Below are positions 24,685 through 34,399 of a stretch of DNA of 64,000 nt, in pieces. The notes beneath the pieces are model-generated. The model had not been told where the DNA came from and did no database searches. It saw only the letters and a program-made list of their open reading frames with translations. The stretch is from the NCBI GenBank assembly GCA_964449325.1, contig CAYUYJ010000001.1:372001-436000 (forward strand). Reading direction: 5' to 3'. Made by a program: the position numbers and the translations under genes. Numbering within the stretch: position 1 is the first letter of the stretch; each line of letters begins with the position of its first letter. This DNA is from RGIG3002 sp964449325 (lineage in GTDB: Bacteria > Bacillota > Clostridia > Lachnospirales > Lachnospiraceae).

Positions 24685-25596
24685 TCATAGCACGTTCACT
24701 TTATACTTTTGTAATTCCTCCAAATAATTCCGTCCCAACGGACTCAGGCTCATATGCTTTTTCGTCACATATCCGATGCACATTTTCTCCTCCGAATCCA
24801 AGGGAATCGCAGAATAGTCACTGCCGTTCAACTCCTCACAAATAATACCGCTGCAAAGCGTATATCCGTTTAACCCCACCATTAAATTCAGAAGTGTGGC
24901 ACGGTCATTCGCCTTGATAATCTGCTTATAATCATAAGTACTCAACACTTCCTCCGCGTAATAAAAAGAGTTATTACTTCCCTGGTCAAAAGCAAGACAA
25001 GGATAGTTTTCCAAATCTTCCATCGTCAATAGTTCCTTCTTTGCAAGAGGATTTCCGTTCCATAAATATACATAGGTCTTACACCAAAACAATTCATGAA
25101 ACTCCAAACCGTTTTCCTTTAAAATTTTTGTAATTGCCTTTTCATTGAAATCATTCAAGTATAATATTCCGATTTCACTTTTTCCGTTTTTAACATCTTC
25201 GATAATATCATGGGTTTTTGTTTCATGAATGGCGAACTCGTATTCCTCCATGCCAAACTGCTTCACCATCTGCACAAAAGCATTCACCGCAAAAGTATAA
25301 TGCTGGGTGGAAACACTGAATTTCTTTTTCACACTTTTCTTACTGATAAAGCGATCATCCAGAAGCTGATATTGCTCCATTATCTGTCTTGCATACCCCA
25401 GAAATTCCTCGCCCTCCGGTGTCGGAATAATCCCTCGGTTGCTTCGGTTAAAAATCGTAATGCCGATTTCCTCTTCCAAATCCTGCACTGCCCCCGATAA
25501 ACTTGGCTGAGCGATAAAAAGTCTCTTTGCCGCTTCATTCATGGACGGACTCTCTGCAATTGTTACCGCATATCGCAATTGTTGTAACGTCATCAC
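24685..25596 (-). CDS. LysR-family transcriptional regulator
   Basis: This 303-residue protein has the LysR helix-turn-helix at residues 3-60 (LQQLRYAVTIAESPSMNEAAKRL, then QPSLSGAVQDLE) and a periplasmic-binding-like effector domain. Its effector is unknown. It sits between the small membrane-protein operon and the aminotransferase, all on the minus strand. The aminotransferase is the likeliest target. Confidence 0.92.
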   Translation of the reverse strand: MMTLQQLRYAVTIAESPSMNEAAKRLFIAQPSLSGAVQDLEEEIGITIFNRSNRGIIPTPEGEEFLGYARQIMEQYQLLDDRFISKKSVKKKFSVSTQHYTFAVNAFVQMVKQFGMEEYEFAIHETKTHDIIEDVKNGKSEIGILYLNDFNEKAITKILKENGLEFHELFWCKTYVYLWNGNPLAKKELLTMEDLENYPCLAFDQGSNNSFYYAEEVLSTYDYKQIIKANDRATLLNLMVGLNGYTLCSGIICEELNGSDYSAIPLDSEEKMCIGYVTKKHMSLSPLGRNYLEELQKYKVNVL

Positions 25597-25621
25597 GTTC
25601 CTCCTTCATTTCCGGTCTTCC

Positions 25622-26035
25622 TTATTTTTCTCCGATTCCAAGTTCCTTTCGTATATCCTCAGCCGCAAAGGACAACTCACCCATTAACGCTTCCTGTTCT
25701 TCCATGATACATTTCTTTTCCGCAGCCTTTTCGACTTTTCCGGCTGCTTCATATGCTTTATACAAAGATGCCGCTTCGTAATAGTGTGCCACCGCATAAC
25801 ACTCTTTCATGGTTTCCGATGCTTTCACTCCATACATCTCATTGATATATGCCCCGCGGATCATGCTATCATAATCCCCACTCTGAATATTATAAACCAT
25901 CAAATCCTCTGAACGGGTATATACTTTTCCCGCATCTCTTACCTGGTCAATAACAAAAAAGAGCAGAATGACAAAAACAAAACACAAAAAACCGATAATA
26001 ACATTAGTAATCAAATTCAAACCTTTATTCTTCAT
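25622..26035 (-). CDS. Hypothetical membrane-anchored protein, third gene of a zinc-ribbon/membrane operon
   Basis: This 137-residue protein has one membrane segment at residues 8-29 (LITNVIIGFLCFVFVILLFFVI) and an alpha-helical, charged remainder outside the membrane. I do not recognise a family. It overlaps the upstream gene by 11 bases and lies 25 bases before the LysR gene. The alternating short helices (YAVAHYYEAASLYKAYEAAG) resemble tetratricopeptide-like helical packing, as in its two operon partners. Confidence 0.75.
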   Translation of the reverse strand: MKNKGLNLITNVIIGFLCFVFVILLFFVIDQVRDAGKVYTRSEDLMVYNIQSGDYDSMIRGAYINEMYGVKASETMKECYAVAHYYEAASLYKAYEAAGKVEKAAEKKCIMEEQEALMGELSFAAEDIRKELGIGEK

Positions 26036-26774
26036 ATAGTCCCAGCCCCTCTTCTATTGCAATCTGTTTTCTCCCGTTAGAAAGTCCTTCAAAACCTTCT
26101 GCCTGTTCCGGTGTCAGATTGGCATAAGCTACCAGCATACATTCCACTTCTTCTTTTATCTTCTCCATCGCTGCTTTATGCTGTTCGCTGAAACGCTCCG
26201 GATTTTCATATTCCTTTTGAACGGAACACTTATACATATATTCTATGTTTTCACACAAACGGGTAATCAGCTCTTCCGTAGTAATATAGGTTTCCTCCTG
26301 TCCCCTGTAAAGTAAAAGCAAATCCCGGTAAATACTTGTATAATAGGAGCACATACGGGTCACACTTTCATATTCATCGAAAACATCTCCATAATACAGA
26401 CTGTTTTCATCATAATAAACAGAAAGCTCATAAAACTTTCCTTCTGCTTCCAGTTCATCCATTACTTTCACATATTTAGCACGATTCCTTTCCAATTCCC
26501 TGATTTTAATATGCTGCTCGATACTCCAAATATTTCTGCATAAAAAGAGCATTCCGATATTTACAGCTACCAATACGGCGATAATCGTAATCCTTACTGT
26601 AAATCCGGTAAAAAATCCGGTTTTTTTATAAACATCTTCCTTCACCTCGTCAAAATCCTTCCGATATTTTTTCATGGCAAAACGATGTTTTTTATAATAA
26701 AGGTTTTCTGCTCCACAATAGGGACAACGTTCCTCTTCCATATGTAATTCATTTCCGCAGGAATGACATTTCAT
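26025..26774 (-). CDS. Zinc-ribbon protein with one membrane segment
   Basis: This 249-residue protein starts with a zinc ribbon (CHSCGNELHMEEERCPYCG), then a basic stretch, a membrane segment near residues 58-78 (VRITIIAVLVAVNIGMLFLC) and a helical outside domain. Its start overlaps the stop of the preceding gene (TAATG), so translation is coupled. Both upstream neighbour and this gene share the layout zinc ribbon, membrane segment, helical domain. Function is unknown. Confidence 0.78.
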   Translation of the reverse strand: MKCHSCGNELHMEEERCPYCGAENLYYKKHRFAMKKYRKDFDEVKEDVYKKTGFFTGFTVRITIIAVLVAVNIGMLFLCRNIWSIEQHIKIRELERNRAKYVKVMDELEAEGKFYELSVYYDENSLYYGDVFDEYESVTRMCSYYTSIYRDLLLLYRGQEETYITTEELITRLCENIEYMYKCSVQKEYENPERFSEQHKAAMEKIKEEVECMLVAYANLTPEQAEGFEGLSNGRKQIAIEEGLGLYEE

Positions 26775-27562
26775 TACTCTTCCTCCCTAATAAACCGCTT
26801 CCAAATCTTTGCTGTGTACTTATCACAGGCATCATAATCAATATACCCGTTCTTATTTATTTTCTCATATAGCTCTTCAGCTTCCTCTCTGGTAAACTTC
26901 ATATCTCCGTACAGTACCCTTTCATAATCCGGTACCCATTCCTGCATCATTTTCCACTCTTCTTCCGTATAATCGGACTCCTGTGTAAAAAACAGAAACA
27001 GCATGGCTTCTCCCACCATGAACTGGGACGTCCTCTTATTTGCAGTCTCTTTATCCGTCATATATTCAATATTATCCATAAAGAAATGGTAACTCTGGTA
27101 CTTTGTGATAAATCTGTTATGTTCCCAGTTATATATCGAATAACCTTCGTCCTCATAGTGCTCCTCCATCACCTCTACAATGGCATCATAATTTCCTTCC
27201 TCATACCACTCATCAAATTGCGGATAATATTCTCTTTCCCACATCAGCTGTGCCTTGGGGTCGTAGCTGTAACGGTTTTCCCAATATTTTTCATTTAAGA
27301 AAAATATTGCTCCAAGCAACAGAAAAATTCCGGCAATCACACCGGAAATAATAAGCACTTTTTTTAATCCGCCTGCCATTTCTCTTTTGTACATATCCTC
27401 AGCTTCCTCAGGCAGTTCCGACAAATCTTCTTTCAGTTCATCCAGATTGCGCAAATACCGGTTTTCCGCACCGATTTCGTTGATTGCATTACAGTAGGGA
27501 CACTTAGGACTGTCCATTTGGAATTCTGCTCCGCAATTACTGCATTTTATCGTATTAATCAT
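26774..27562 (-). CDS. Zinc-ribbon protein with one membrane segment, first gene of its operon
   Basis: This 262-residue protein has a zinc ribbon at residues 7-26 (CSNCGAEFQMDSPKCPYC), an acidic linker, a membrane segment near residues 68-90 (VLIISGVIAGIFLLLGAIFFL) and an acidic, aromatic-rich helical C-terminal domain. It looks like a diverged paralogue of the next gene. No family-level function is known to me. A paired cytosolic zinc ribbon and extracytoplasmic domain would fit a sensor or scaffold. Confidence 0.78.
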   Translation of the reverse strand: MINTIKCSNCGAEFQMDSPKCPYCNAINEIGAENRYLRNLDELKEDLSELPEEAEDMYKREMAGGLKKVLIISGVIAGIFLLLGAIFFLNEKYWENRYSYDPKAQLMWEREYYPQFDEWYEEGNYDAIVEVMEEHYEDEGYSIYNWEHNRFITKYQSYHFFMDNIEYMTDKETANKRTSQFMVGEAMLFLFFTQESDYTEEEWKMMQEWVPDYERVLYGDMKFTREEAEELYEKINKNGYIDYDACDKYTAKIWKRFIREEE

Positions 27563-27645
27563 ATTTCGTATTGCTATATCCTTCCAAAATTCTTTTCAGC
27601 TTATTGTATCACATCTTTTACCGGTCGAGTAGCCCCTTGTCACGC

Positions 27646-27670
27646 AAAAAAGGCAGATGATTCATCTGCC
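27646..27670 (-). terminator. Terminator of the lacI-type gene
   Basis: GGCAGATG and CATCTGCC (27652-27670) with a three-base loop, followed by TTTTTTG in the minus direction, 31 bases past the stop codon. Confidence 0.85.
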
Positions 27671-27700
27671 TCGCAATTGTCTCTTTTCTCTATTAGTGCC

Positions 27701-28723
27701 TTATTCTTCAGGCGCAATCTCTCCTACCGTCTTTCCTTCAAAAACTTCTCCTCCCACAACCACTTGACCAATCAATGTAGTCTTAGGATGTTCTATCAGG
27801 TTAATCAGACTTTCCGCTGCTTTCATTCCAAGCAGTTCTGTGTTCTGTCTTAACGTGGTAAGCTGTGGCTCTATGTGTCTTCCGATTCGTATTCCGTCAT
27901 AGCCTGCCAGAGAAATATCTTTCGGAATACTCAACCCTCTTTCTTTAATTGCATTAACGCCTCCAAAGCTTGCAAAATCATCAGGATAAAGAATGCAGGT
28001 AGGCGGATTCGGTAAGTCCAAAAGTTCCTTCGTTTTCTCATAGGTTCCTTTTGTATCGCGATACTCCGCTTCCTTTACATATTCATCCGGAATCACCAGT
28101 CCAAGTTCTTCCGCCGTCTTGTAAAAGGAGGATAACCGGCACTGTGTTACCGACGAATCAGCACCATGTATATAAGCAATCCGTCTGTGCCCTTTGTTAT
28201 ATATAAAGGTAAGTAAATCTTTCATACCCTTAACATTATCAGACATAATAGCGATTCGGTTATTAAATAAATGGTCAATCGTAACAACCGGAATATTGCT
28301 TTTGATAAGTTCTAAAACCTCCGGATTATCAAAATCAATACAGGCAATTACCACCCCGTCAAAACCGCGATACCTTGCATGCTCCAAATAGGACATCCGA
28401 TTCGGTCTGGTCTTACAGCAGTTAATGAACGTCATATCATATCCTCTTTTCTCTGCTGCCTGTTTGAAACCGTCCAATACCGCTACAAAATGATCATGCT
28501 TCAAACCGCTCCTTGCTTCATCCACAAACAGCACACCCAAATTATTGCTGCGGTTCGTCTTTAAAGCCTTGGCTGCCGAGTTGGGAAAATATCCCATGTC
28601 CTTAGCTACTTTCTTTATGCGAGCTTTTGTATCTTCTCCGATATCGCTATGGTCATTCAGGGCCTTACTTACGGTAGCCACTGATACTCCACAGGCTATC
28701 GAGATATCCTTCATTGATACCAT
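27701..28723 (-). CDS. LacI-family transcriptional regulator
   Basis: This 340-residue repressor starts with the LacI helix-turn-helix (MKDISIACGVSVATVSKALN), a hinge helix (NSAAKALKTNRSNNLGVL) and a sugar-binding domain. It is divergent from the cellobiose phosphorylase gene. Sequences of the form CTTAAWCGTTTT lie upstream of it (28747), upstream of the phosphorylase (28967) and beside the CUT1 transporter promoter (44428). This suggests autoregulation and control of cellobiose uptake and breakdown. GGGGGG precedes the ATG. Confidence 0.93.
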   Translation of the reverse strand: MVSMKDISIACGVSVATVSKALNDHSDIGEDTKARIKKVAKDMGYFPNSAAKALKTNRSNNLGVLFVDEARSGLKHDHFVAVLDGFKQAAEKRGYDMTFINCCKTRPNRMSYLEHARYRGFDGVVIACIDFDNPEVLELIKSNIPVVTIDHLFNNRIAIMSDNVKGMKDLLTFIYNKGHRRIAYIHGADSSVTQCRLSSFYKTAEELGLVIPDEYVKEAEYRDTKGTYEKTKELLDLPNPPTCILYPDDFASFGGVNAIKERGLSIPKDISLAGYDGIRIGRHIEPQLTTLRQNTELLGMKAAESLINLIEHPKTTLIGQVVVGGEVFEGKTVGEIAPEE

Positions 28724-28746
28724 TTTTCTTGCCCCCCATTGAGTAA

Positions 28747-28760
28747 CTTAATCGTTTTAA
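28747..28760. promoter_or_regulatory. LacI-type operator, lacI-proximal site
   Basis: CTTAATCGTTTTAA with a central CG, 24 bases upstream of the regulator start. It matches the sites at 28967 and 44428. Confidence 0.55.
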
Positions 28761-28901
28761 TGAGATAAATATATATCTTTTTTGGGTTTTTTTCAATTCC
28801 ATTTAGCTATTTTCTATATTTTTAGTAATTTTAGACATCTTTTTGTCTGCTAATTTGTATATTTTTTGAATTCTATTACAGTTTTTTTTTACGCTTTTGT
28901 A

Positions 28902-28930
28902 TTGTATTTCTAAATTTTTCCCTGTATAAT
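28902..28930 (+). promoter_or_regulatory. Promoter of the cellobiose phosphorylase gene
   Basis: TATAAT (28925-28930) is perfect and preceded by CTG; TTGTAT (28902-28907) lies 17 bases upstream as a weak -35. The next feature, an operator, would lie about 30 bases into the transcript. Confidence 0.55.
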
Positions 28931-28966
28931 CAAGAAGTATGAAGGAATGATTTATTTTTTCATTCA

Positions 28967-28980
28967 CTTAAACGTTTTCT
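28967..28980. promoter_or_regulatory. LacI-type operator upstream of cellobiose phosphorylase
   Basis: CTTAAACGTTTTCT contains the palindrome AAACGTTT and matches the sites at 28747, 44428 and 44681. It lies between the phosphorylase promoter and start codon, a roadblock position. Confidence 0.6.
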
Positions 28981-29064
28981 AAAAAACAGTTTGTCAAACT
29001 TGTTTTTATTTTTTAAGATTTAATTTCATCTTACTTTTAATCTATCATAAGAATGGAGGATACT

Positions 29065-31500
29065 ATGAAATTTGGTTATTTCGATGACAGCAACAAAGAG
29101 TATGTAATTACTACCCCAAAAACTCCGCTCCCCTGGATAAACTATCTGGGATGCAATGAGTTTTTCAGTTTGATTTCCAACACCTGCGGCGGTTACAGCT
29201 TTTACAAAGATGCAAAGCTTTTACGCCTCACCAGATACCGCTACAATGATGTTCCCGGAGATGTAAACGGTAAATACTTCTATATCAAAGATGGTGATAC
29301 AGTTTGGAATCCGGGTTGGCAGCCTACAAAAACCGAACTGGATTCTTATGAATGCCGCCACGGTATCGGCTACAGCCGTTTTACTTCTTCCAAAAACAAA
29401 GTAGAGGCTTCCGTACTTTCCTTTGTTCCTATGAATGACAACTGCGAAGTAAGCAGTTTAAAGCTTACCAACAATTCCGGTGAGAAAAAAGAATTAACTC
29501 TTTTCTCCTATGTGGAATGGTGTCTCTGGAATGCCGACGATGATATGAAGAACTTCCAGCGTAACTTAAGCATTGGTGAAGTAGAGGTTATAGGCTCTAC
29601 TATTTACCACAAAACCGAATACAGAGAACGTCGTAATCATTATGCCGTATATTCCGTAAATACAAAGATTGACGGTTTTGATACAAGCCGCGATGAATTC
29701 CTCGGTGCATACCGTGGTGCGGATTCACCGGCAGCCGTAGAAGAAGGCTCCTGCAGAAACTCTATGGCAAGCGGATGGTCTCCTATCGCTTCCCATCAAA
29801 TTAACGTAACTCTGGAACCGGGTGAAACAAAATCCTTTGTTTTCGTACTCGGATATGTAGAAAATGCAGAAGATGACAAGTGGGAATCCTACGGTATTAT
29901 CAACAAAAAACCGGCTGATGCCATGCTTGCAAAATATCAGACAGATGCTGATGTAGAAAAGGCATTTGCTGAATTAAATACATACTGGGAAGGACTTCTT
30001 TCCAAATATAGCGTTAAATCATCCAATGACAAAGTTGACCGTATGGTAAATATTTGGAACCAGTACCAGTGTATGGTAACCTTCAATATGTCCCGTTCCG
30101 CTTCTTACTATGAATCCGGTATCGGACGTGGTATGGGCTTTAGAGATTCCTGTCAGGACTTACTTGGTTTCGTACATTTGATTCCTGATCGTGCAAGAGA
30201 AAGAATTATCGATATTGCATCCACCCAGTTCCAGGATGGCAGTGCTTATCATCAGTATCAGCCTCTTACCAAAAAAGGAAACTCCGACATCGGAAGCGGC
30301 TTCAACGATGACCCGTTATGGCTTATTGCCGGAACAAGTGCTTATGTAAGAGAAACCGGTGATACTTCGATTTTGACAGAAATGGTTCCTTACGACAACG
30401 ATATGTCCGTAGCTACTACATTGATGGAACATTTGAAACGTTCTTTAGATTATATTATCAATCACAAAGGACCTCATAAATTACCGTTAATCGGCCGTGC
30501 AGACTGGAATGACTGCTTGAACCTAAACTGCTTCTCGGAGCATCCCGGTGAATCCTTCCAGACCTTCGGTCCCAGCGAAGGACCTGTAGCAGAATCCGTG
30601 TTTATCGCCGGTATGTTTGTAAAATACGGCGAAGAATATGCACAGCTCGCTGAACTCCTGGGTGACACTGCCGAAGCGGAACGGGCAAGAAAAGAAGTTG
30701 TTATTATGAACGAAGCAATCCTGAAGGATGGCTGGGACGGCGAATGGTTTATTCGTGCTTATGATGCTTACAGCCAGAAAATCGGTTCCAAGGAATGCGA
30801 AGAAGGCCAGATTTACATTGAACCGCAAGGCTTCTGTGTACTTGCCGGTGTAGGTGTGAAGGAAGGTCTTGCAGAGAAGGCATTGAACTCCGTAAAAGAA
30901 AGACTGGATACAAAATATGGTGTTATGATTTTGCAGCCTGCTTATACAAGATATCACTTAGAGCTTGGGGAGGTTTCCTCTTATCCGCCCGGATATAAAG
31001 AGAATGCAGGTATCTTCTGCCATAATAATCCGTGGGTATCCATTGCGGAAACCGTAATCGGCAGAGGTGACAGAGCATTTGAAATCTATCAGAAGACCTG
31101 TCCTGCATATGTAGAAGAAATCAGTGAAATCCATCGTACAGAGCCTTATGTTTACTCTCAGATGGTTGCCGGAAGAGATGCTAAATTCCACGGTGAAGCA
31201 AAGAACAGCTGGCTGACAGGTACCGCAGCATGGACCTTTGTAAATATTTCACAGTATATTTTAGGTGTATACCCTACCCACACGGGACTTTCCATTAACC
31301 CTTGTGTTCCGAAGGGCTTCGGTGATTTTACTTTGACAAGAAAATTCCGCGAAGGCACTTACAACATCAAGGTGGTAAATCCGGATAATGTGGAAAAAGG
31401 AATTAAGAGCATTACTGTAGACGGCAAGGCTGTTGACGGATGTGTCATTCCTTACGAAAAAGGCAAAACAACCTACGATGTAGTTGTTACAATGGGATAA
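29065..31500 (+). CDS. cbp: Cellobiose phosphorylase (GH94)
   Basis: This 811-residue enzyme cleaves cellobiose with phosphate to glucose-1-phosphate and glucose in the cytoplasm. The start MKFGYFDDSNKEYVITTPKT and the block WINYLGCNEFFSLISNTCGG are strongly typical of cellobiose phosphorylase among GH94 enzymes. The catalytic acid lies in GRADWNDCLNLNCF near residue 480, and GIGRGMGFRDSCQDLLG is the phosphate/sugar-site block. Start chosen at 29065 because GGAGG lies five bases before it. It is divergent from a LacI regulator and followed by a strong terminator. Confidence 0.95.
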   Translation: MKFGYFDDSNKEYVITTPKTPLPWINYLGCNEFFSLISNTCGGYSFYKDAKLLRLTRYRYNDVPGDVNGKYFYIKDGDTVWNPGWQPTKTELDSYECRHGIGYSRFTSSKNKVEASVLSFVPMNDNCEVSSLKLTNNSGEKKELTLFSYVEWCLWNADDDMKNFQRNLSIGEVEVIGSTIYHKTEYRERRNHYAVYSVNTKIDGFDTSRDEFLGAYRGADSPAAVEEGSCRNSMASGWSPIASHQINVTLEPGETKSFVFVLGYVENAEDDKWESYGIINKKPADAMLAKYQTDADVEKAFAELNTYWEGLLSKYSVKSSNDKVDRMVNIWNQYQCMVTFNMSRSASYYESGIGRGMGFRDSCQDLLGFVHLIPDRARERIIDIASTQFQDGSAYHQYQPLTKKGNSDIGSGFNDDPLWLIAGTSAYVRETGDTSILTEMVPYDNDMSVATTLMEHLKRSLDYIINHKGPHKLPLIGRADWNDCLNLNCFSEHPGESFQTFGPSEGPVAESVFIAGMFVKYGEEYAQLAELLGDTAEAERARKEVVIMNEAILKDGWDGEWFIRAYDAYSQKIGSKECEEGQIYIEPQGFCVLAGVGVKEGLAEKALNSVKERLDTKYGVMILQPAYTRYHLELGEVSSYPPGYKENAGIFCHNNPWVSIAETVIGRGDRAFEIYQKTCPAYVEEISEIHRTEPYVYSQMVAGRDAKFHGEAKNSWLTGTAAWTFVNISQYILGVYPTHTGLSINPCVPKGFGDFTLTRKFREGTYNIKVVNPDNVEKGIKSITVDGKAVDGCVIPYEKGKTTYDVVVTMG

Positions 31501-31510
31501 AATTGTATAT

Positions 31511-31545
31511 CAAAAGGCGGTCTGCTTCCTGCAAACCGCCTTTTT
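31511..31545. terminator. Bidirectional terminator between cellobiose phosphorylase and the PHP gene
   Basis: AAAGGCGGT and ACCGCCTTT form a GC-rich stem, with TTTTT on the plus side and TTTTG on the minus side. It separates two convergent transcripts. Confidence 0.88.
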
Positions 31546-31586
31546 GGTTACCTATTTCCCTGTAAATATCTTTCCCCATAATACGA

Positions 31587-32558
31587 CTACAGCCACAGCA
31601 CATTCGTCCATGCTTTTCGTCCCATGCTGTCTACACATTCAATTCGGACATATTTTTCATTTCCACGTAACTCATGGTATGCATACCGAATAGGATTTGT
31701 ATGCTTTTGCACCGTCTCACTGCTGCCAACCGTTCCACCCACAATAAAGTTTACGCATTCTGCATCGGAACATTCTACAAAAACCTTTCCGTCCTCGATT
31801 CCCCATTGATAAACTTCCGGTCCGGCACTGAAATAGTAATCCCCCGCCATCAGGTGATTCACAATTGCCTCGTGGGAAAGTTCTTCGGAACGTACCATCA
31901 CATACCCCCCGAAACTGTCAAAAAATTTCGGTGGATTGTGATTATCATCAGCGGCAAAACCGTGGATATGTGTCCCCCTTTTTAACATTGCATCCCAAAA
32001 TACAGTATCATAACCTTCCCCGCATTCTACTGCCGTACCGTAATTATAAACCTCTATCGCCCATACATCCTTTAAATCCACTACGTCCTGTGTATCGACC
32101 CGTGACCAGACCGGATGATTATAGGTTGTAAAACAGCCCTTTTCCCGCAAAGAATCTGATAGCCTTTGTGCTACCTCCAATCCTTTCCATTCCTCTGTAA
32201 ATACCGGTGGTGTCAGTCTTTCTCCGTGTTTAAACAGTTTGTCACCTGCTGCCTTTTGCATCTTCTGATTTCCCAAAATTCCATGAATATGATGAGTTTT
32301 TATCAGTCCTGTTTTTTCTTTATTCACAAGCCATGCAGAGGCCTCCACGCCCGGAAGAAGAATAAAATCCTCACAGTCAAACTGTGCCCTCAAATCCGTA
32401 AAGAAATCATGTTCACTAAGGCACATAAAATGATAGCCGTAGTTTTTGTAAAGTTTTAACGCTTCCTCCGGTGTCATTTTCCCATCCGAATTGGTCGTAT
32501 GGGAATGTAGATTTCCTTTATACCATCTTCCCTCTTCTGCAAACATAAGTTTTCTCAT
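31587..32558 (-). CDS. PHP-domain metal-dependent phosphoesterase (CehA/McbA-like)
   Basis: This 323-residue protein has the PHP motifs NLHSHTTNSDG (residues 16-26), CLSEHDFF, GVEASAW, HHIHG and a late histidine in HGFAADDNHNPP, which bind two or three metal ions. It would hydrolyse a phosphoester; the substrate is unknown. It overlaps the ABC ATPase gene by four bases and is last in a transporter operon. The imported compound may therefore be an organophosphate that this enzyme splits. A C-terminal beta-rich part follows the PHP fold. Confidence 0.85.
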   Translation of the reverse strand: MRKLMFAEEGRWYKGNLHSHTTNSDGKMTPEEALKLYKNYGYHFMCLSEHDFFTDLRAQFDCEDFILLPGVEASAWLVNKEKTGLIKTHHIHGILGNQKMQKAAGDKLFKHGERLTPPVFTEEWKGLEVAQRLSDSLREKGCFTTYNHPVWSRVDTQDVVDLKDVWAIEVYNYGTAVECGEGYDTVFWDAMLKRGTHIHGFAADDNHNPPKFFDSFGGYVMVRSEELSHEAIVNHLMAGDYYFSAGPEVYQWGIEDGKVFVECSDAECVNFIVGGTVGSSETVQKHTNPIRYAYHELRGNEKYVRIECVDSMGRKAWTNVLWL

Positions 32559-33580
32559 ACTGCTACTTCCTCCACATCAAGACAATTTCTTTTCTCCAGA
32601 GACAGCCACACCTCCGCACAATCCTCAAATATGGAAAAGCTTCTAAACAATGTATCCGCAGAAATCTTGATACCATTTACGTCAATGACATAACGTAGCA
32701 CATTTCCTCTGGAACGACTTTCCACTACCTTTCCTTTAAACTCATAGGAATTTTCGTGGTTTTGCTTTTCCCTGGAAATGGCAATAGTTTCAGGACGGAT
32801 GGCAACAGCATGGTTACGCACCTGTTTTTCCCCTGTCATTTTTTCAAACTCTGATGGTTCCATTACGTTATAATTTCCGATAAAGCCTGCCGCAAATTTG
32901 GTCTTCGGCTCTGTATAAATATCAATGGGAGTACCTATCTGCTCAATATGTCCTTCATTTAAAAGACAGATTCTGTCTGACATAATCATTGCTTCATCCT
33001 GATCATGCGTTACAAAAATAGTAGTAATGCTCAGTTCCTTCTGAATTCTGCGTATTTCAATTTGTAAACTCTTTCTCAGTTTTGCATCAATAGCGCTGAG
33101 CGGCTCATCCAAAAGCAGTACCTTAGGCTTTGTCACAATCGCGCGGGCAAGCGCGACTCTTTGTTGCTGTCCGCCGGAAAGCTGCCCCGGATAGGCATTT
33201 GCTTTCTCTTCCAGTCCTACCATCTGTAAAGCTTTTGCTATCTCCTGTTTTATTTCTAATTTAGAGAGTTTTTGGATTTTCAATCCGAATGCCAGATTCT
33301 GAGCAACCGTCATATTGGGAAACAGACTGTACTGTTGAAACACCATTCCAATCTGCCGCAGTCGGGCATCCATATGGGTAATGTCTTTTCCTTCCAAAAA
33401 TACAAATCCCTCCTGCACTTCTTCCAATCCGGCGAGACAACGAAGCAGGGTACTTTTTCCGCAGCCGGAAGGCCCCAAAAGGGTCAGCAATTCTCCTTTC
33501 TCTACCTGCAAATCAATTCCTTTTAATACATGATTATTCCCAAAGAATTTGTTGATACTTTTAAATTCTATATATGACAT
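32555..33580 (-). CDS. ABC transporter ATP-binding protein (PotA/FbpC/PhnT type)
   Basis: This 341-residue ATPase has Walker A GPSGCGKST, LSGGQQQRVALARAI, VLLLDEPLSAIDAKLR and VTHDQDEAM, then a TOBE-like C-terminal domain. The type fits importers of spermidine, ferric iron, phosphonates or organophosphates. I start at MSYIEFKSINKF, preceded by GGAAGG; six upstream codons beginning with GTG are rejected. It is 18 bases after a permease gene and overlaps the PHP gene. Confidence 0.9.
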   Translation of the reverse strand: MSYIEFKSINKFFGNNHVLKGIDLQVEKGELLTLLGPSGCGKSTLLRCLAGLEEVQEGFVFLEGKDITHMDARLRQIGMVFQQYSLFPNMTVAQNLAFGLKIQKLSKLEIKQEIAKALQMVGLEEKANAYPGQLSGGQQQRVALARAIVTKPKVLLLDEPLSAIDAKLRKSLQIEIRRIQKELSITTIFVTHDQDEAMIMSDRICLLNEGHIEQIGTPIDIYTEPKTKFAAGFIGNYNVMEPSEFEKMTGEKQVRNHAVAIRPETIAISREKQNHENSYEFKGKVVESRSRGNVLRYVIDVNGIKISADTLFRSFSIFEDCAEVWLSLEKRNCLDVEEVAV

Positions 33581-33598
33581 ATAAACCTTCCTTTCCAC

Positions 33599-34399
33599 TT
33601 ACTTTATTGCGGTTTTTTTGCTATGCTGGGTTCTGTGTACTGCATAATTTATACATAAGGTAAGAAGCAATAAAATCACTACTGCTGCACTCAACTCCTG
33701 TGTATCGGTGCTTCGATTCCGATACAGGTATGACTGCGCCGTTTCATACTGGGAGGATGCGATTATTTTAATAATTGCAAAATCTCCAAACAGCCCCGCA
33801 AAACACATCAACGCCGAATTGCAAAGTCCCGGCAGAATTGCCGGAATTACGATTGTTACAAAGCTTCTGAATTTGCGACATCCAAGCATCTGTGCCGCTT
33901 CCATAATCCCCTTCGTATTCACGGAATAAAGACTGTTTCTGATTCCCTGATATGTCATCGGCAAAACAAAAACACAGTAAATCATAGTCAGCATAACAAT
34001 ACGATTTGCAAAAACAGTGTTTGTACCGGAATATGCTGCCAGCACGGATGTTGCCAGAATAATACCATTAATTGTAGTGGGAATCAGACAGAAAATCTGT
34101 ACTACTTTTTCCATTTTGGGCATATAAACCAAAACTACATATAAGGCAAGTAATATGCTGATATTTGAAATCAGAACCGGGATAACGGAAATTACCATCC
34201 CACGCAAAATCCCCAGCAAAAACTTCTGATTTGTCAACGTTTTCACATAATATTCCGTCGTAAACCCTTCCGGGAGTATGGTAATCCAACGTTGCGCAAG
34301 GGAATAAACGAAGGTGATAATAAGCGGCATCAGTAAAAATAAGGCAATACCTATTTTCAAAACCGCTTTCACTCCTTTATGCTCTTTCATCCTTCTCAC
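33599..34399 (-). CDS. ABC transporter permease (PotC/FbpB type)
   Basis: This 266-residue membrane protein has about six hydrophobic segments, beginning VLKIGIALFLLMPLIITFVY, and the coupling motif EAAQMLGCRKFRSFVTIVIP. It overlaps its partner permease by four bases. Together with the genes at 32555, 34396 and 35260 it makes a complete importer. Confidence 0.9.
   Translation of the reverse strand: MRRMKEHKGVKAVLKIGIALFLLMPLIITFVYSLAQRWITILPEGFTTEYYVKTLTNQKFLLGILRGMVISVIPVLISNISILLALYVVLVYMPKMEKVVQIFCLIPTTINGIILATSVLAAYSGTNTVFANRIVMLTMIYCVFVLPMTYQGIRNSLYSVNTKGIMEAAQMLGCRKFRSFVTIVIPAILPGLCNSALMCFAGLFGDFAIIKIIASSQYETAQSYLYRNRSTDTQELSAAVVILLLLTLCINYAVHRTQHSKKTAIK

Noticed and set aside
30474..31358. 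Several minus-strand frames of 61-144 codons under the cellobiose phosphorylase gene
   Set aside because: They are shadows of a clearly coding GH94 gene and have no ribosome sites or homology.
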